Shown here: piece by piece, positions 1 to 10,515 of the stretch
Position numbering within the stretch: position 1 is the stretch's first letter
How the letters are laid out: the number at the start of each line of letters is the position of its first letter
From: Gyromitra esculenta
Lineage: Eukaryota > Ascomycota > Pezizomycetes > Pezizales > Discinaceae
DNA: 64,000 nt
Reading direction: 5' to 3'
Assembly: GCA_038503075.1 (NCBI GenBank)
Contig: JBCAML010000003.1
Span: 3,224,001 to 3,288,000 of the forward strand
Notes under the pieces: model-generated
What the model was told of the DNA's origin: nothing
Seen by the model: the letters and a program-made list of their open reading frames with translations, nothing else
Databases searched by the model: none
Translations under genes and position numbers: made by a program

Positions 1-165
1 CGAACCAAGTCCAAAGAAGTTTTCCGCGGTTGTGTGATTTGGTAGAGAATACGGCACACATTGTATGTGGATGTTGGAAGAACTGCCTTGGTGGGAGGGT
101 GCTAGAGCTAGTTGTGTTGGAGGTCTGTGTTCCCCAGCTTTACATGCAACAGTCAGTTTTGGTTT

Positions 166-918
166 TTATTTATTATTACTTTTTAGAACAACCTCACATG
201 GTAACAGGAAAGGTCTAACGTACGTCCAATTCCATAGAGAAGACAAAAGGCCTAATCCTTTCCCACCCTGCAGGTGATCTTGTGGCACGGGGTGGATATG
301 AGCTTCTCCAACCACCAACAACATGCCACCATTCATTGCCATCCTAATGCTTTCCCCGTCCCGCAGGAAAATACTCTCAGACCGTTTCAGGATACACTCG
401 TCGAGCTCGGCTTTTAGGTCGATAAAGATATCTGGACCAACAGTATCGTCGTCTTTACAGCTGAGATTTTTGAGGACGATAACACCACGAGTTCTTGGTA
501 AAAAAATGACGTCAGAAAAGGCTCTCAGAAAAGGATAGGGAAGGAAATCGCCATACCGTTGATAGGCCAACAAACCGGCTTCTGAATCCACCAAAAAGCC
601 GTTGGATAAGCTAGTCAATCCAGATGCCACCTCATCGATAATTTCCACATGAGATGGTCTCCCATGCTTCCACCTTTGTGTCCTCAAATAAGTGGCATCG
701 AAGTCCTTCCTAGTGCGCTCTGACCTACTCGCTTCCGAAGAGAGCGGAAAATAAAGCTTTTGAGCGAAATGGCAGAGGTCCTCAGAAGTGAAATATTCGT
801 AATACTCGCGAGAGACTTGACGGAGAGCTATCATATCACGAGAGGAAAGAGACTCCAAAACGAGCCGACATATCTCAGGCGGGACTGTGGTTAGGGAAAG
901 TGGGGGATTGGAAGCCAT
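166..918 (-). CDS. F-box protein, single exon
   Basis: A 250-residue uninterrupted reading frame with ATG at 918-916. Residues about 10-50 (VPPEICRLVLESLSSRDMIA, followed by LRQVSREYYEYF) fit an F-box: a Pro-Glu start, an amphipathic helix, then a conserved Leu-Arg-x-Val-Ser-Arg turn. F-box proteins usually bind Skp1 in SCF ubiquitin ligases and recruit a substrate through the rest of the chain. The remainder, rich in Asp/Glu and Leu, shows no repeat type I recognise, so the substrate is unknown. This layout (N-terminal F-box, unknown 200-residue tail) is common in filamentous ascomycetes. The 5' flank (about 921-1010) is pyrimidine-rich on the coding strand, and a tandem 14-bp repeat lies roughly 105-145 bp upstream. 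F-box assignment is fairly sure; function beyond that is not. Confidence 0.7.
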   Translation of the reverse strand: MASNPPLSLTTVPPEICRLVLESLSSRDMIALRQVSREYYEYFTSEDLCHFAQKLYFPLSSEASRSERTRKDFDATYLRTQRWKHGRPSHVEIIDEVASGLTSLSNGFLVDSEAGLLAYQRYGDFLPYPFLRAFSDVIFLPRTRGVIVLKNLSCKDDDTVGPDIFIDLKAELDECILKRSESIFLRDGESIRMAMNGGMLLVVGEAHIHPVPQDHLQGGKGLGLLSSLWNWTYVRPFLLPCEVVLKSNNK

Positions 919-3900
919 GATGGATATGTCAAGGGGTGATGATGGGAGGATGGAGGGGAAATGCAGAAGAGAGAGGAGGAAGGAGATGGGGGAGATGGGG
1001 GGGGAGGAATGTGTCGTCCGAACCTTAACGTACGGACCTTAACATACGGACCGTAACGTACGTACTAGAGAACAGTGGCTCTGGCTGCGAGATCAGGAGT
1101 GCAGACGAATTCACGAGCTGCCGCTACACGCCTCGTTCCTGCGGGTTAGGCTTGTGCGGCTGAGTGCTTCGGCGTTCAAAAGCAACAGCCAAGCCCCCTC
1201 CCATGGAACCTGGCTCTGTGCCTGGCGGAGTGGAAGAAGCTTCTCCTCTTAAAAACGATTTTGTCGGCTTTAGGCACGGAAGATCTCCACTGGGATCGCG
1301 CAGATGCAAGGCACCATGCCTAGACTCCCTTTGAACGTTTGGTAACACCATGTACTTCTCGCTAATTCTGGCTTATAGCTCTTTCTCGGGGAATTTATGC
1401 AATTAAGGCTTGAGTTTTAAGAGTCTCTAGTCACTACAGATCTATTCAGGGCTTGAATGGATGGCTGATATGGTTAAGCGAGAGAAAATAGACTGAGCTA
1501 AGTTGTTGGACAGCATAAAATAGCACATCGAACGAGATGGTTCCCTACCCAACTAAACCTTGAGCCTGAAACATGAGGCGTGTTTGAAATTTCAACACCA
1601 ACCCAAAGGCTGAACGCGTGGTTATAGTGGCATTGATATATTTAACTATTCATAGCTCTTAGTGTGTGCAATAGTTATATGCATGTACTTTGGAAGGTTG
1701 TCGGCTTCATAGCATGGATAGAATGATAACGCGAACTTCAAAATTCGGGCTTAGAAGTACTTCTCAAAGGCCCAAGAATAGACACAAAATATATTATACG
1801 CATTTAAGGTTGGGCTGGGAGCACAGGGTGGTAAGACACCCGGACTTCTAGTAGGTTCCCCAGAACCTTAAATTCACGTTTACGGCTCCAACTTTTGGGT
1901 TTCAAGACCTCCGTATCTGCGGTTTTAGTGGCTTCTGTAGCTGTGAATGTTAGTAAACGAATTATCAACAGAGGAGATACGAGGGTCGATTCAGGCTGGC
2001 GCTTGTTGATAGCTACCGTAGCAGATAATCGGCTATTACGTGTGTGGCGTGCGCACAGAGTTACTTAACTTACTAGCGCGTTCCCCTACTTTTGACGAAT
2101 TTCTCATCTTAGCGAGTTGGATTGCGTAGCTATACTGCAAGGCTGGTGATACCTTCGGTTCTAGGCTTAACGCATGGTTAATTCTCTGTAACATGGAGGG
2201 TTTGAGTCGATGGGCCTGATAGGCTATCGTGATTTTACTCATGTTCATCAAAGAACGGGGGAGGGGGAAGGCGAGGGGGAAGGCGATCGTGTTAAGAAGC
2301 TCTGGGTATTGTATGTGAACGTGGTTCGGACCCAAAGGTATTCGTGAGCCGAGACGGGGGAGTGGAGAATACTTTTTAAAGAGAGGAGTGGGCACACAGT
2401 GGTTTGAGAGGAACAGGAGAAAAAGACATTTTAAAAGGGGGGAGCCAAGAAGATATATACAAATTGGCTTGGTGGTATGAATCCGAACGACAATCTCTAC
2501 ACAGCCTCCACATGGCTCCTCTACCCAAATGCTTCAACACGTCACTAGCAAGCAAAGAGTGCATGCCAATTTTTTATAATCTGAAGATCCGCCCGAATTG
2601 ATTCGGAGAATACCCAAAGATACATCTATGCCGAGGAGATGTTATGGTTCTTGTTCTGCAAGATATCGGCGCGGGTTCCTCGACCCTTCAATTGGTAACT
2701 ACATTCTAACAGCCTCGGGATGCCCGAAGTCATAAGACTACAGTGAGCCTCGTGTCAACCTTACGAAGGGCGATGTTGCTGAAATGCCGAGCTTCTTAAA
2801 CTTTCTTTTGGCCAACTACTGCATACATCTTTTCGGACACCCTTCTAAATCAAGCCAACCCTCCGGACTCAGCCAAGTCATTGGTAATTCTTTCTTTTTC
2901 TTGTATCGAAACTCTCTGCGGAGGTGCTCATGCTTTGCAGATTTTTTATTTCTAGTGCAACTGGCTGTGCATTACTGGCCATAGTTTCGACGATCGTGAG
3001 CCTTAAATAAAGACATAAAAAACAAATTATAGCGTTTCTCGTATTATTTGAGACTCTTCAATTGGCATTTTGCTCCTAAAATACATGGGCTGAAATTTTT
3101 GGGATTGGAATACCACCATTCGCGATCGACCAATGGAGAATATAAAGCTTCGACTAGGTTGTAGACCAGGTGGTAGCCGTCTAGTCTGCAGAAAAGAAAT
3201 AGTAGATCAAGGGGAGAGAACGTATCTCTCTTCGAAATTACATGTAGTAGTCCTCTCAAGTTCTAGTAATACCTGTTGCTGAATCCAATTGAGTATCAAT
3301 TGACTTCATAGCCGATCACTCGGTTATACTTTCTTTTACGGGATTTGCCTTTGTGCGACATACTGAGTCGTACAAAACAAGGCGTAAGTAAATCCTTGGT
3401 ACCTTTCAGTTCTTGGGGTATGTATGGACTGCGCATAATTTTTCTGGCCAAGATCCCACACGTGTCACGCAAGATATACGAGATATCTGCAGGAAAGACC
3501 ATTGATAGTCCCTTGTGATACAGCGAGAGATCCTGAATCGTAGCGCATGAGTGGTATCGCCGTAAGACGGATATCCATATAGGATCTGTTCCTGTGTATA
3601 CTTGGTTCTACCCGTTTACAACCCCTTGTGAGGAGGGTGAGTGGCATAGTACATGAGCTCAGTTACCCTTTTATAAGGGCGATTGCTCCACAAGGTTATG
3701 CTTGGCAGCCCCGATTTGTATTTACGGGTACCACATGGCTGGCTTGTAGCATATCTACTCTAAATATTGGTCCGGGGCAAATCCTCATAGGAAGATTGAA
3801 CTGTATGTATAGCTGAGACCAACCACCGGCTCTTGCAGTTAAATTTATGTAATTAGGTATCTGGATAGGCGGAGCTGAGAGTTGTATAAAATCTCCAACT

Positions 3901-3965
3901 CTTCCCCCAAGGGTCGGTATTCAACCAACTCTAGGATCCTTCTCTATCATTATCTATCACAAATA
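919..3965. other. Gene-poor 3-kb interval
   Basis: No reading frame here is recognisable or has convincing splice structure. The longest is a 119-codon minus-strand frame at 2036-2395, without family resemblance. A GC-rich patch at about 1080-1350 holds a 75-codon minus-strand frame rich in Pro, Arg and Gly that could be a decayed element, but I cannot name it. One TACATGTA palindrome is at 3239-3246. The last 300 bp should contain the promoter of the NlpC/P60 gene. Confidence 0.6.
1023..1064. repeat. Three tandem 14-bp units upstream of the F-box gene
   Basis: Three adjacent units read CCTTAACGTACGGA, CCTTAACATACGGA and CCGTAACGTACGTA. Each differs from the first at one to three positions and carries a CGTACG-like palindromic core. 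They lie about 105-145 bp upstream of the minus-strand F-box start, so they may be a cluster of transcription factor sites. This placement is the only functional evidence. Confidence 0.75.
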
Positions 3966-5547
3966 ATGACTTTACTTCAGAAAATAGTCACTGTGCTCTT
4001 CCTTTCTGCTGTTACGGCTTCTTCGCCCGTGGAGCAGAATGCTCGTAGAGATATCGCTGCTACGTCTGGAAATGAGCTATTCGAAAGGGCTGACTCCTGC
4101 ACTGTTAGCCAAGGTTCTGGAACCTGCGCAAGCGTGTCTGGTGGTGGATGCCCTGGCGGGACATTCTATCCGGGAACTGGCCCTGTATGATCCCCTAAGA
4201 TTCCAAGTACTTATACACAGCTAACATTATCTTATAGAATTGGCCCTGTCCTGGTAGTAACGATATTCAGTGCTGTGTCAAGGGTGGTGGAGGTGGTGGA
4301 CAATCCTGCAGTGTCAGTCAAGGTTCTGGGACCTGTGGGAGTGTGTCTGGTGGTGGATGCCCTGGCGGGACATTCTATCCGGGAACTGGCCCTGTATGAT
4401 CCCCTAAGACTCCAAGTACTTATACACAGCTAACATTATCTCACAGAATTGGCCTTGCCCTGGTAGTAACGATATCCAGTGCTGTGTCAAAGGCGGCGGA
4501 GGTGGTGGACAATCCTGCAGTGTCAGTCAAGGTTCTGGGACCTGTGGGAGTGTGTCTGGTGGTGGATGCCCTGGTGGAATCTTCTACCCAGGCACTGGCC
4601 CGGTAAGACTTTAGGATTTCAAGCGCTTGTACACGGCTAACAGAGCTCTTAGAATTGGCCCTGCCCCGGTAGTGACGATATTCAATGTTGTGTCAAGGGT
4701 GGTGGAGGTGGAGGGCAAACCTGCAGTGTTAGCCAAGGCTCTGGGACCTGTGCGAGCGTATCTAGTGGTGGTTGCCCTGGTGGAACCTTCTACCCAGGCA
4801 CTGGCCCGGTAAGACTTTAGGATTTCAAGCGCTTGTACACGGCTAACATAGCTCTTAGAACTGGCCCTGCCCCGGTAGTGACGATATTCAATGCTGTGTC
4901 AAGGGCGGTGGTGGCGGCGGCGGCGACGTAGCTCAGAGAATCTTAAGCAAAGCTATGGAAGCCGCAGGTATACCCTACGCATGGGGTGGTGGGAATTGCA
5001 ATGGTCCTACAGGCGATCAGTATGCTTCATAACTCTCTGAAAGGTAATCAAACATACTAATAAGTATTCTAGGCCGCCGTATGATTACGGTGAGATTGGA
5101 TTCGACTGCTCAGGATTGGTGTGCTGGGCTATATGTCAAGTTACTGGCCGTAATCTCTTCTCAGAGGGTCTGCGGGTCACTTCTAGCATGTATTGTGCAA
5201 GCTCAGCTAGATTGAGATATCAGTATGCCCCCAAGGTTTACTGTATATATGATTATTGCTAACGAGAAAATAGGAAATATCCATATGCGCAGCGTAAGCT
5301 TGGAGACGCTGTGTTCTTTGGGGGAGCTTGCGACTGCGGCAACAGTGGAAGTATCCACCACGTGGGACTTATGATGTATGCTAAATTTACACTCACAATG
5401 GCTATTGCTTGAGCTGACAAGTGGGATAATAGGGACTCTGGAGATCGGATGTGGAATGCCCCTAATGACCAGATCAATAGAGTCTTGGAGAGCTCGATTC
5501 GCAGCTTCGGTGAGGCACCATGCCCATATGTTATTCGCTTTGGTTAG
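3966..5547 (+). CDS. Secreted NlpC/P60-family peptidase with four Cys-rich modules
   Basis: Eight exons: 3966-4184, 4238-4393, 4447-4602, 4653-4808, 4859-5019, 5073-5222, 5274-5375, 5433-5547; 404 residues. The N-terminus (MTLLQKIVTVLFLSAVTASS) is a signal peptide. Then come four near-identical modules of about 52 residues with six cysteines each (CSVSQGSGTC start, NWPCPGSNDIQCCV end) joined by poly-Gly linkers. The C-terminal domain has NlpC/P60 signatures: AGIPYAWGGG, FDCSGLVCW (catalytic Cys) and HHVGLM (catalytic His), with MWNAPN as a possible third-residue region. NlpC/P60 enzymes typically cleave gamma-D-glutamyl-meso-diaminopimelate bonds in bacterial peptidoglycan, so a secreted fungal copy may attack bacterial walls, with the Cys modules perhaps binding them; both roles are inferred. 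The start at 3966 is chosen because it begins the signal peptide; an upstream in-frame codon at 3882 would spoil it. The last intron uses the acceptor AG at 5431-5432; the earlier AG breaks the frame. Confidence 0.88.
4185..4808 (+). repeat. Three tandem intron+exon duplication units in the NlpC/P60 gene
   Basis: Units 4185-4393 (209 bp), 4394-4602 (209 bp) and 4603-4808 (206 bp) each consist of one phase-0 intron (53, 53, 50 bp) plus one 156-bp exon. Introns 1 and 2 differ at about 3 of 53 positions. Intron 3 closely matches intron 4 (4809-4858), with one difference in 50. Each exon joins the second half of one Cys module to the first half of the next, so unequal crossing-over adds a whole module without disturbing the frame. 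Confidence 0.92.
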
Positions 5548-6508
5548 ATCGATAGCAGTGCCGGAGACGAAGTTGGAGCCGTTTTTTCTGTTCGGCTGAG
5601 GGCGATATCGGTTTGGGGAAGGATTGATGGTGCTTCACGAACATACATATGCGAAATGGCATACAATATTATTTTCCTTTGTATTACTACTCAAGATCGT
5701 TCTATAAGCCATTTTGTTGCTCTTCATCTTAGCCTTGAATTCAATTTCTTCTTTTTCCGATAACCTCCCATCGACTCTCGAATTCAGGGCCATCGTCTGC
5801 TTGAACTAGAACGGCTACCCTTGCTAGTATCGCATCAATGTAATCTCCGTAAACTCTGGGGAGGAATAAGAAACTCAAACTGCAGGCCTCGCTCTAAAAT
5901 AATTATGGAATCTTAGTAGCAAATGAACCAAAACCTATATTTTCCCCGCCCCGTGCGAGTGTGCTTATGTAGGAGAGCTTTTTAAGCAGGTTTTTTTTTC
6001 GGAATGGTCAAAATTTCACTCCTTAGACCCGAAGGGGTATATACCGCTAGACAACAAGTCTCTGCGGCTCTGCCCGGTGGAAAATATTTTTGGTAATTAG
6101 AGTGTGTTGTCTGTGCACGCGTTTACAGTTAACTCGGAGAGAATTTGTAACAAGCGATGGTGTTTTTCGGACTCATAGGCGCTTTCTTTGGTTCTTGATG
6201 GGCTGACTTAGCTACACGAATAGCTACAGGCTGGATGGTAGAGATAATAATATAATGAGAATTATTGCATTACTAACTTATCAGTTAAGCCCCAACGATC
6301 AACTACAAGGATGCCTCATGCAAGGAACGTGACGCACGTACAGACTCGATACACAGAGCTGCAGGGTTCGTCACGCCCATTTCCTCGCCCATGATCACTT
6401 TTGTTTTATTACCCATGTGTCTCCATCTCTCTTCCCTGCTGTCTTCTCAGATACTCCTTTCCTATTCATCCTAGTTCTCCTATCCACTGGAAATTCTGCT
6501 TTCCCACT
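5548..6508. other. Intergenic, 3' flank of NlpC/P60 and promoter of the transporter
   Basis: No coding frame is supported. The first part is T-rich 3' flank. Nothing else distinctive was seen; the molybdate transporter promoter should lie in the last few hundred bases. Confidence 0.6.
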
Positions 6509-8033
6509 ATGCGCAATATATCTTGGTCTCTCCGCTATAACTGGGAGACTCTCAGGCAGGATCCCTTTGGCGAGATCGCCGGGTCTCTGGGTGACCTTGG
6601 TAGTCTCCTCCCTATAGTGACTGCTCTTACGGCCTCCGGTGCTATTTCCTTGACATCGACACTCCTTTTCTCTGGTCTTGCCAATGTTCTAAGCGGTGCC
6701 TTTTTCGGCATACCCATAGTGGTGTGAAACCCATTCCCTTATTTAGAATAGCGTGTAGAGTTACTATTACATGTACTTCAAGATCTGACCTTGGTAGGTT
6801 CAACCTATGAGCGCCATAGCATCTATTTCTCTGGCCCGTTCTTTATCGTTGAAGGAGACTATGGCTGCCGGCCTTGGCGTGTCTGCCGTCGTCCTTCTAC
6901 TTTCTGTCACAAGTTTGCTTAGCAAAGCATCCAATATTATTCCTATTCCTATCATTAAAGGGATTCAAGTAGGCGCAGGTCTTTCTCTTTGCCTGAACGC
7001 AGGCACCGTGTTGTCAAAGCTAGACTATGACAGCACCCAGTGGGATGATAACATCTTATGGGCCATCGGGGCATTTGCCATTCTGTATGGAACCTCTCGA
7101 ATGCCCCGATTCCCCGTTGCTCTGGCAATATTCTGCATGGGCATTTTTCTGGCAATAATTAAAATCAAGACGACTCATGGGACCTTACCGGAGTTCGGGA
7201 TTTGGATGCCTTTCGTACCGACGATACCGTCCTCTGAGGATTTTGGCAATGGATTCGGGACGGCTGGAGTGGGTCAGATTCCGTTAACGATCCTGAATTC
7301 CGTGATTGCAGTTAAATATCTCAGCGAGGATTTGTTGCCATACCGACCCGCACCCTCGATTACGTCTTTGGGCGTCTCTGTTGGTTTAATGAATCTCGCT
7401 GGATGTTGGTTCGGGGCCATGCCTGTTTGTCACGGTGATTATCCCAGCTAAGATTCTATCCCATGTATTGATAGTTCCCGTATCTAGGATCTGGCGGTTT
7501 AGCAGCCCAGCATAGATTTGGTGCCCGTTCCGGTGCTAGTGTCATGATATTTGGCTTATTCAAGATTGCTGTTGGTCTGATGTTTGGGAATTCTTTGACC
7601 GGTTTACTTCAAAAATTCCCCAAATCTCTCCTGGGAATCATGGTGGGTTTTGCTAAACTCTTCGCATTTTGAGCAACCTAACTTGGTGAATTTCTAGGCG
7701 TTCGCCGCCGGGATGGAGCTCGTCTCTGTTGCAGAGAATTTGAATGTGTCTGCCAGGGATCTACTAACTGTAGCCGCTGAGTCCGAAACCACGTCATCGT
7801 CTCGTATTTTCCCGTCATGGAGGGGTTTGACGGAGAGAGAGAAGAAAGAAAGGTTCTTAGTCATGATGGTCACCGCTGCAATAATGATCGCTTTCAAGAA
7901 CGCATTTGTGGGGTTCCTGGCTGGTTGTTTGGTTTGGGCATTGATTAAGCTTCAGGATAGAGTTGAGGATCTGAGAGACTCAAGAATTGGAGTAGGTGTC
8001 TCGACAGAGGCTACGCATCTTTTAGGGAATTAG
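6509..8033 (+). CDS. MOT1-type molybdate transporter
   Basis: Four exons: 6509-6721, 6798-7434, 7488-7642, 7698-8033; 446 residues. Two family signatures are clear: GEIAGSLGDLGSLLPIV near the N-terminus and CHGSGGLAAQHRFGARSG at the exon 2/3 junction. Both typify MOT1-family molybdate permeases, relatives of SulP sulfate transporters that lack the STAS domain. About ten hydrophobic segments are visible, e.g. AAGLGVSAVVLLLSVTSLL and ILWAIGAFAILYGTS. The expected role is high-affinity molybdate uptake for molybdenum-cofactor enzymes such as nitrate reductase; plasma or vacuolar membrane cannot be decided. I chose ATG 6509 because it begins the conserved N-terminal region; the frame stays open upstream to 6401, but that stretch looks untranslated. 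The intron 1 donor (GTGTGA) is weak, and intron 1 carries a TACATGTA palindrome at 6768. Confidence 0.88.
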
Positions 8034-8754
8034 ATTTGTCCGAAGAGGATGTAGTTATGTCGCCTGGCTGTTTTATACAAGGCTTAAACCAATAAAAGAA
8101 TGGTGCGCTGTGGCTGGTATTAAGAAGACTACATGTAGTAGCGTGTGGACATGTAGGTCTTGCTAAGTTTTATCTACTTTCAGCTCACATAGCGTGGTTA
8201 TGTGATTGATACTTTGGAAGATAATAAGACAAATCGACGTTTATCGTAAAAACTAAAGGAGTCCGATAGCACATCTTGATGATAATATTTGGAACTCTGA
8301 ACGGAGTACTTGATTTAAACTTAGAGTGAGCTGCTATAGGCTTGATATTATAATACTCTCTACTATGAGGTCGAGTGTTTTCTAGTTTGCTCGAGAGCAG
8401 TTAAAATTAGAGGGCTTGATAAATCAATAAAACACTAGGCTTAAGATAAGGGCGTTTAAAACGTATTGAAGGCCCGGGATCTTACTTCGCAATACTTTGG
8501 TTGAGCAACGCTATTTGTATGGGAGGTGCTCAACAGAATACTTGGATCGCCATTTTTCACGTGAGCGATAACAGGAGGGGTGTTTCCAGGGCAACCAACA
8601 GGGGTTCTGTAAATACACTCGATTTTTAGGTAGCCTGTGTGTCAACCACAAACTTTCTGAACCCTTTCGTCCAGAAACTCCAACCCGCTGTCTACACACT
8701 CAAACATAGCCAAACTATAGCCGCATACTCTTTTCCTTATATCACTCCACCACG
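8034..8754. other. Intergenic between transporter and MAD2
   Basis: AT-rich and without a coding frame. A TACATGTA palindrome at 8130-8137 is followed closely by a second partial copy (GACATGTAG, about 8151). No promoter element can be named. Confidence 0.6.
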
Positions 8755-9779
8755 ATGGCCTCAGAGAAACCAAAGTCGTCAAAATCCGGCGGTGCCGGCA
8801 AAGCATCCAAAGACGGGGACAAGGTCCACAAGCTCTCGCTGAAAGGTAGGTAGCTCCCAAGGTGTATTCAACCCTATTTATCTAGGTGCTGATTTTTGTC
8901 TCATGTAGGATCGGCCAAATTGGTTGCAGAGTTTGTGAGTTACCAGCCTCGTTTGGTTTTTGGGGAGTGGAGCTTTGGGTGCTGACTTGGAGGTGGTAGT
9001 TCGAATACTCTATACACACGATCTTGTATCAGCGAGGGGTGTATCCGACCGAAGACTTCACAATGTATGTCTTTACGCTTTCAGCCCAGCCGCCATATAC
9101 TGACTGGTCATGGTGCATTTTAGTGTTAAGAAATATGGATTGAACATGCTCGGTAAGGAAGCAGCTTCCAATGGACGTCGCTGAGAATCTAAGCTAACGA
9201 GTTCAAAAAGTCTCTGCCGACGACCAAGTCAAAGCGTATATCAAAAAGTTTATGAGCCAGCTAAACAAATGGACGCTGGGAGGGAAAATATCGAAGCTGA
9301 TAGTTGTCATCACATCGAAAGATACTGGGGAGAACTTGGAAAGATGGCAATTCGACGTCCAAATTATGGGTAAAGCTGCAAAAGCCAAGGGCACTGCAGA
9401 TGCGGCTGGAAATGAGAATCCTTCATCAAGGTATACCCACGTTCATTGAATCACGCAAGAGGATGGCGCTAATGGCGTGGATATGAGTTACAGTGCCGAA
9501 CCTGCACCGCGACCAAAAGAAAAAACAGAAAAAGAAATACAGGAGGAGATTCGATCTCTTTTCCGCCAAATTACTGCCTCTGTTACGTTCTTGCCTATGC
9601 TCGATGGTCGTTGCACTTTCAACGTCCTGGTTTACGCTGACGGCGACGCGGAGGTTCCGATGGATTGGGGCGATTCGGATGCGAAGGAAATTCAAGGTGG
9701 CGAAAAGGTGACTTTGAGGAGCTGGGGAACTGCCAACCACAGGGTAGATACTATGGTTAGCTACAAACTCCAAGATTGA
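8755..9779 (+). CDS. MAD2: Spindle assembly checkpoint protein Mad2 (HORMA domain)
   Basis: Six exons: 8755-8845, 8909-8934, 9000-9064, 9124-9152, 9211-9430, 9488-9779; 240 residues. The core reads LKGSAKLVAEFFEYSIHTIL, then YQRGVYPTEDF and VKKYGLNMLV, which is the Mad2 HORMA start, followed by ERWQFDVQI and a C-terminal safety-belt region with FNVLVYADGDAEVPMDWGDS. Mad2 converts from an open to a closed conformer, binds Mad1/Cdc20 at unattached kinetochores and inhibits the anaphase-promoting complex. The N-terminal 30 residues, rich in Lys and Ser, extend beyond the minimal HORMA domain. Exons of 26 and 29 bp are very short. The last intron uses the AG at 9486-9487 after a CTAAT branch site; the nearer AGs would create a stop or shift the frame. 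Confidence 0.95.
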
Positions 9780-10515
9780 TGCGTGATGATTGCTTTGTTT
9801 TTTTTTACATATGTTTTTTTACGGATGTTTTTACTATTTTCCATTTTTAGTTAGGTTTTCGGGCATGGATTGGGGGGGGGGGGGTTCATTGGCGAAATTT
9901 TGTTCCGGTGGCCGGAGAATGTGTTTACCTGGATATATGACGTTAAGTGAAAACGTGCTGCCCATGACGAAGTTTCTAGAGGTGCAAGCATGGCCCATAG
10001 TACAACACCAGTTGGTGTCAAAGTTCACCACGACGGCCTTCACGGTTCCTGGTTTCTACCAAGGACCAAGAGGACCAAGAGCTTCGAGTGATTATTCGTG
10101 CATCGATATCCCTGGCATTCGTAGACGGTGAATTTGCTAGAGCCGAGGATTTTAAGTTGAAATCGCAAGCCTTGCCTTCCTAAGTCGGAATGCCAATAAT
10201 TCTTACTATCGGCTACACTTTGCACCATCCTACGCTGGCCAAAGCGTGATGGAATTCCCGCAGCTGATTTGCTAGAAGGACCACGTGCATCGCTGTCGAT
10301 AAAGCAGACTTATTCCATTTACCCTGCCCCCGCATCTGCAGGAACCTTCCCATATCGACGCCCCGCAAAGCCTATCTCGCTGTTCGCATCCGAATCTAAC
10401 GAGACGTGAACTTAGGCAGAACCAAACAAGTATTTAACATATGAGCAGAATATAGACCGGCCCCCGTACCACGAACACGCGTATAGACTATATATTAATA
10501 TATAAACGAACAATC
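9780..10515. other. Intergenic between MAD2 and the phosphatase-like gene
   Basis: T-rich 3' flank of MAD2 including a run of G at about 9874-9885, then unstructured sequence. No convincing coding frame; the 113-codon plus-strand frame at 9790-10131 has no family resemblance and sits in the expected 3' UTR. Confidence 0.6.
10489..10504. promoter_or_regulatory. 16-bp AT palindrome just upstream of a start codon
   Basis: TATATATTAATATATA is a perfect palindrome ending 11 bp before the ATG at 10516. It resembles a TATA element but is too close for that ATG unless transcription starts within the coding region or the true start is a later methionine (10522 or 10576). Confidence 0.45.

Noticed and set aside
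2036..2395. 119-codon minus-strand frame in the first gene-poor gap
   Set aside because: No family resemblance, no promoter or splice context; compatible with chance in 3 kb.
4185..4858. Regularly spaced repeats considered as a CRISPR array
   Set aside because: The repeats are long, coding, and include spliceosomal introns in a eukaryotic gene; there are no short repeat/unique spacer units.
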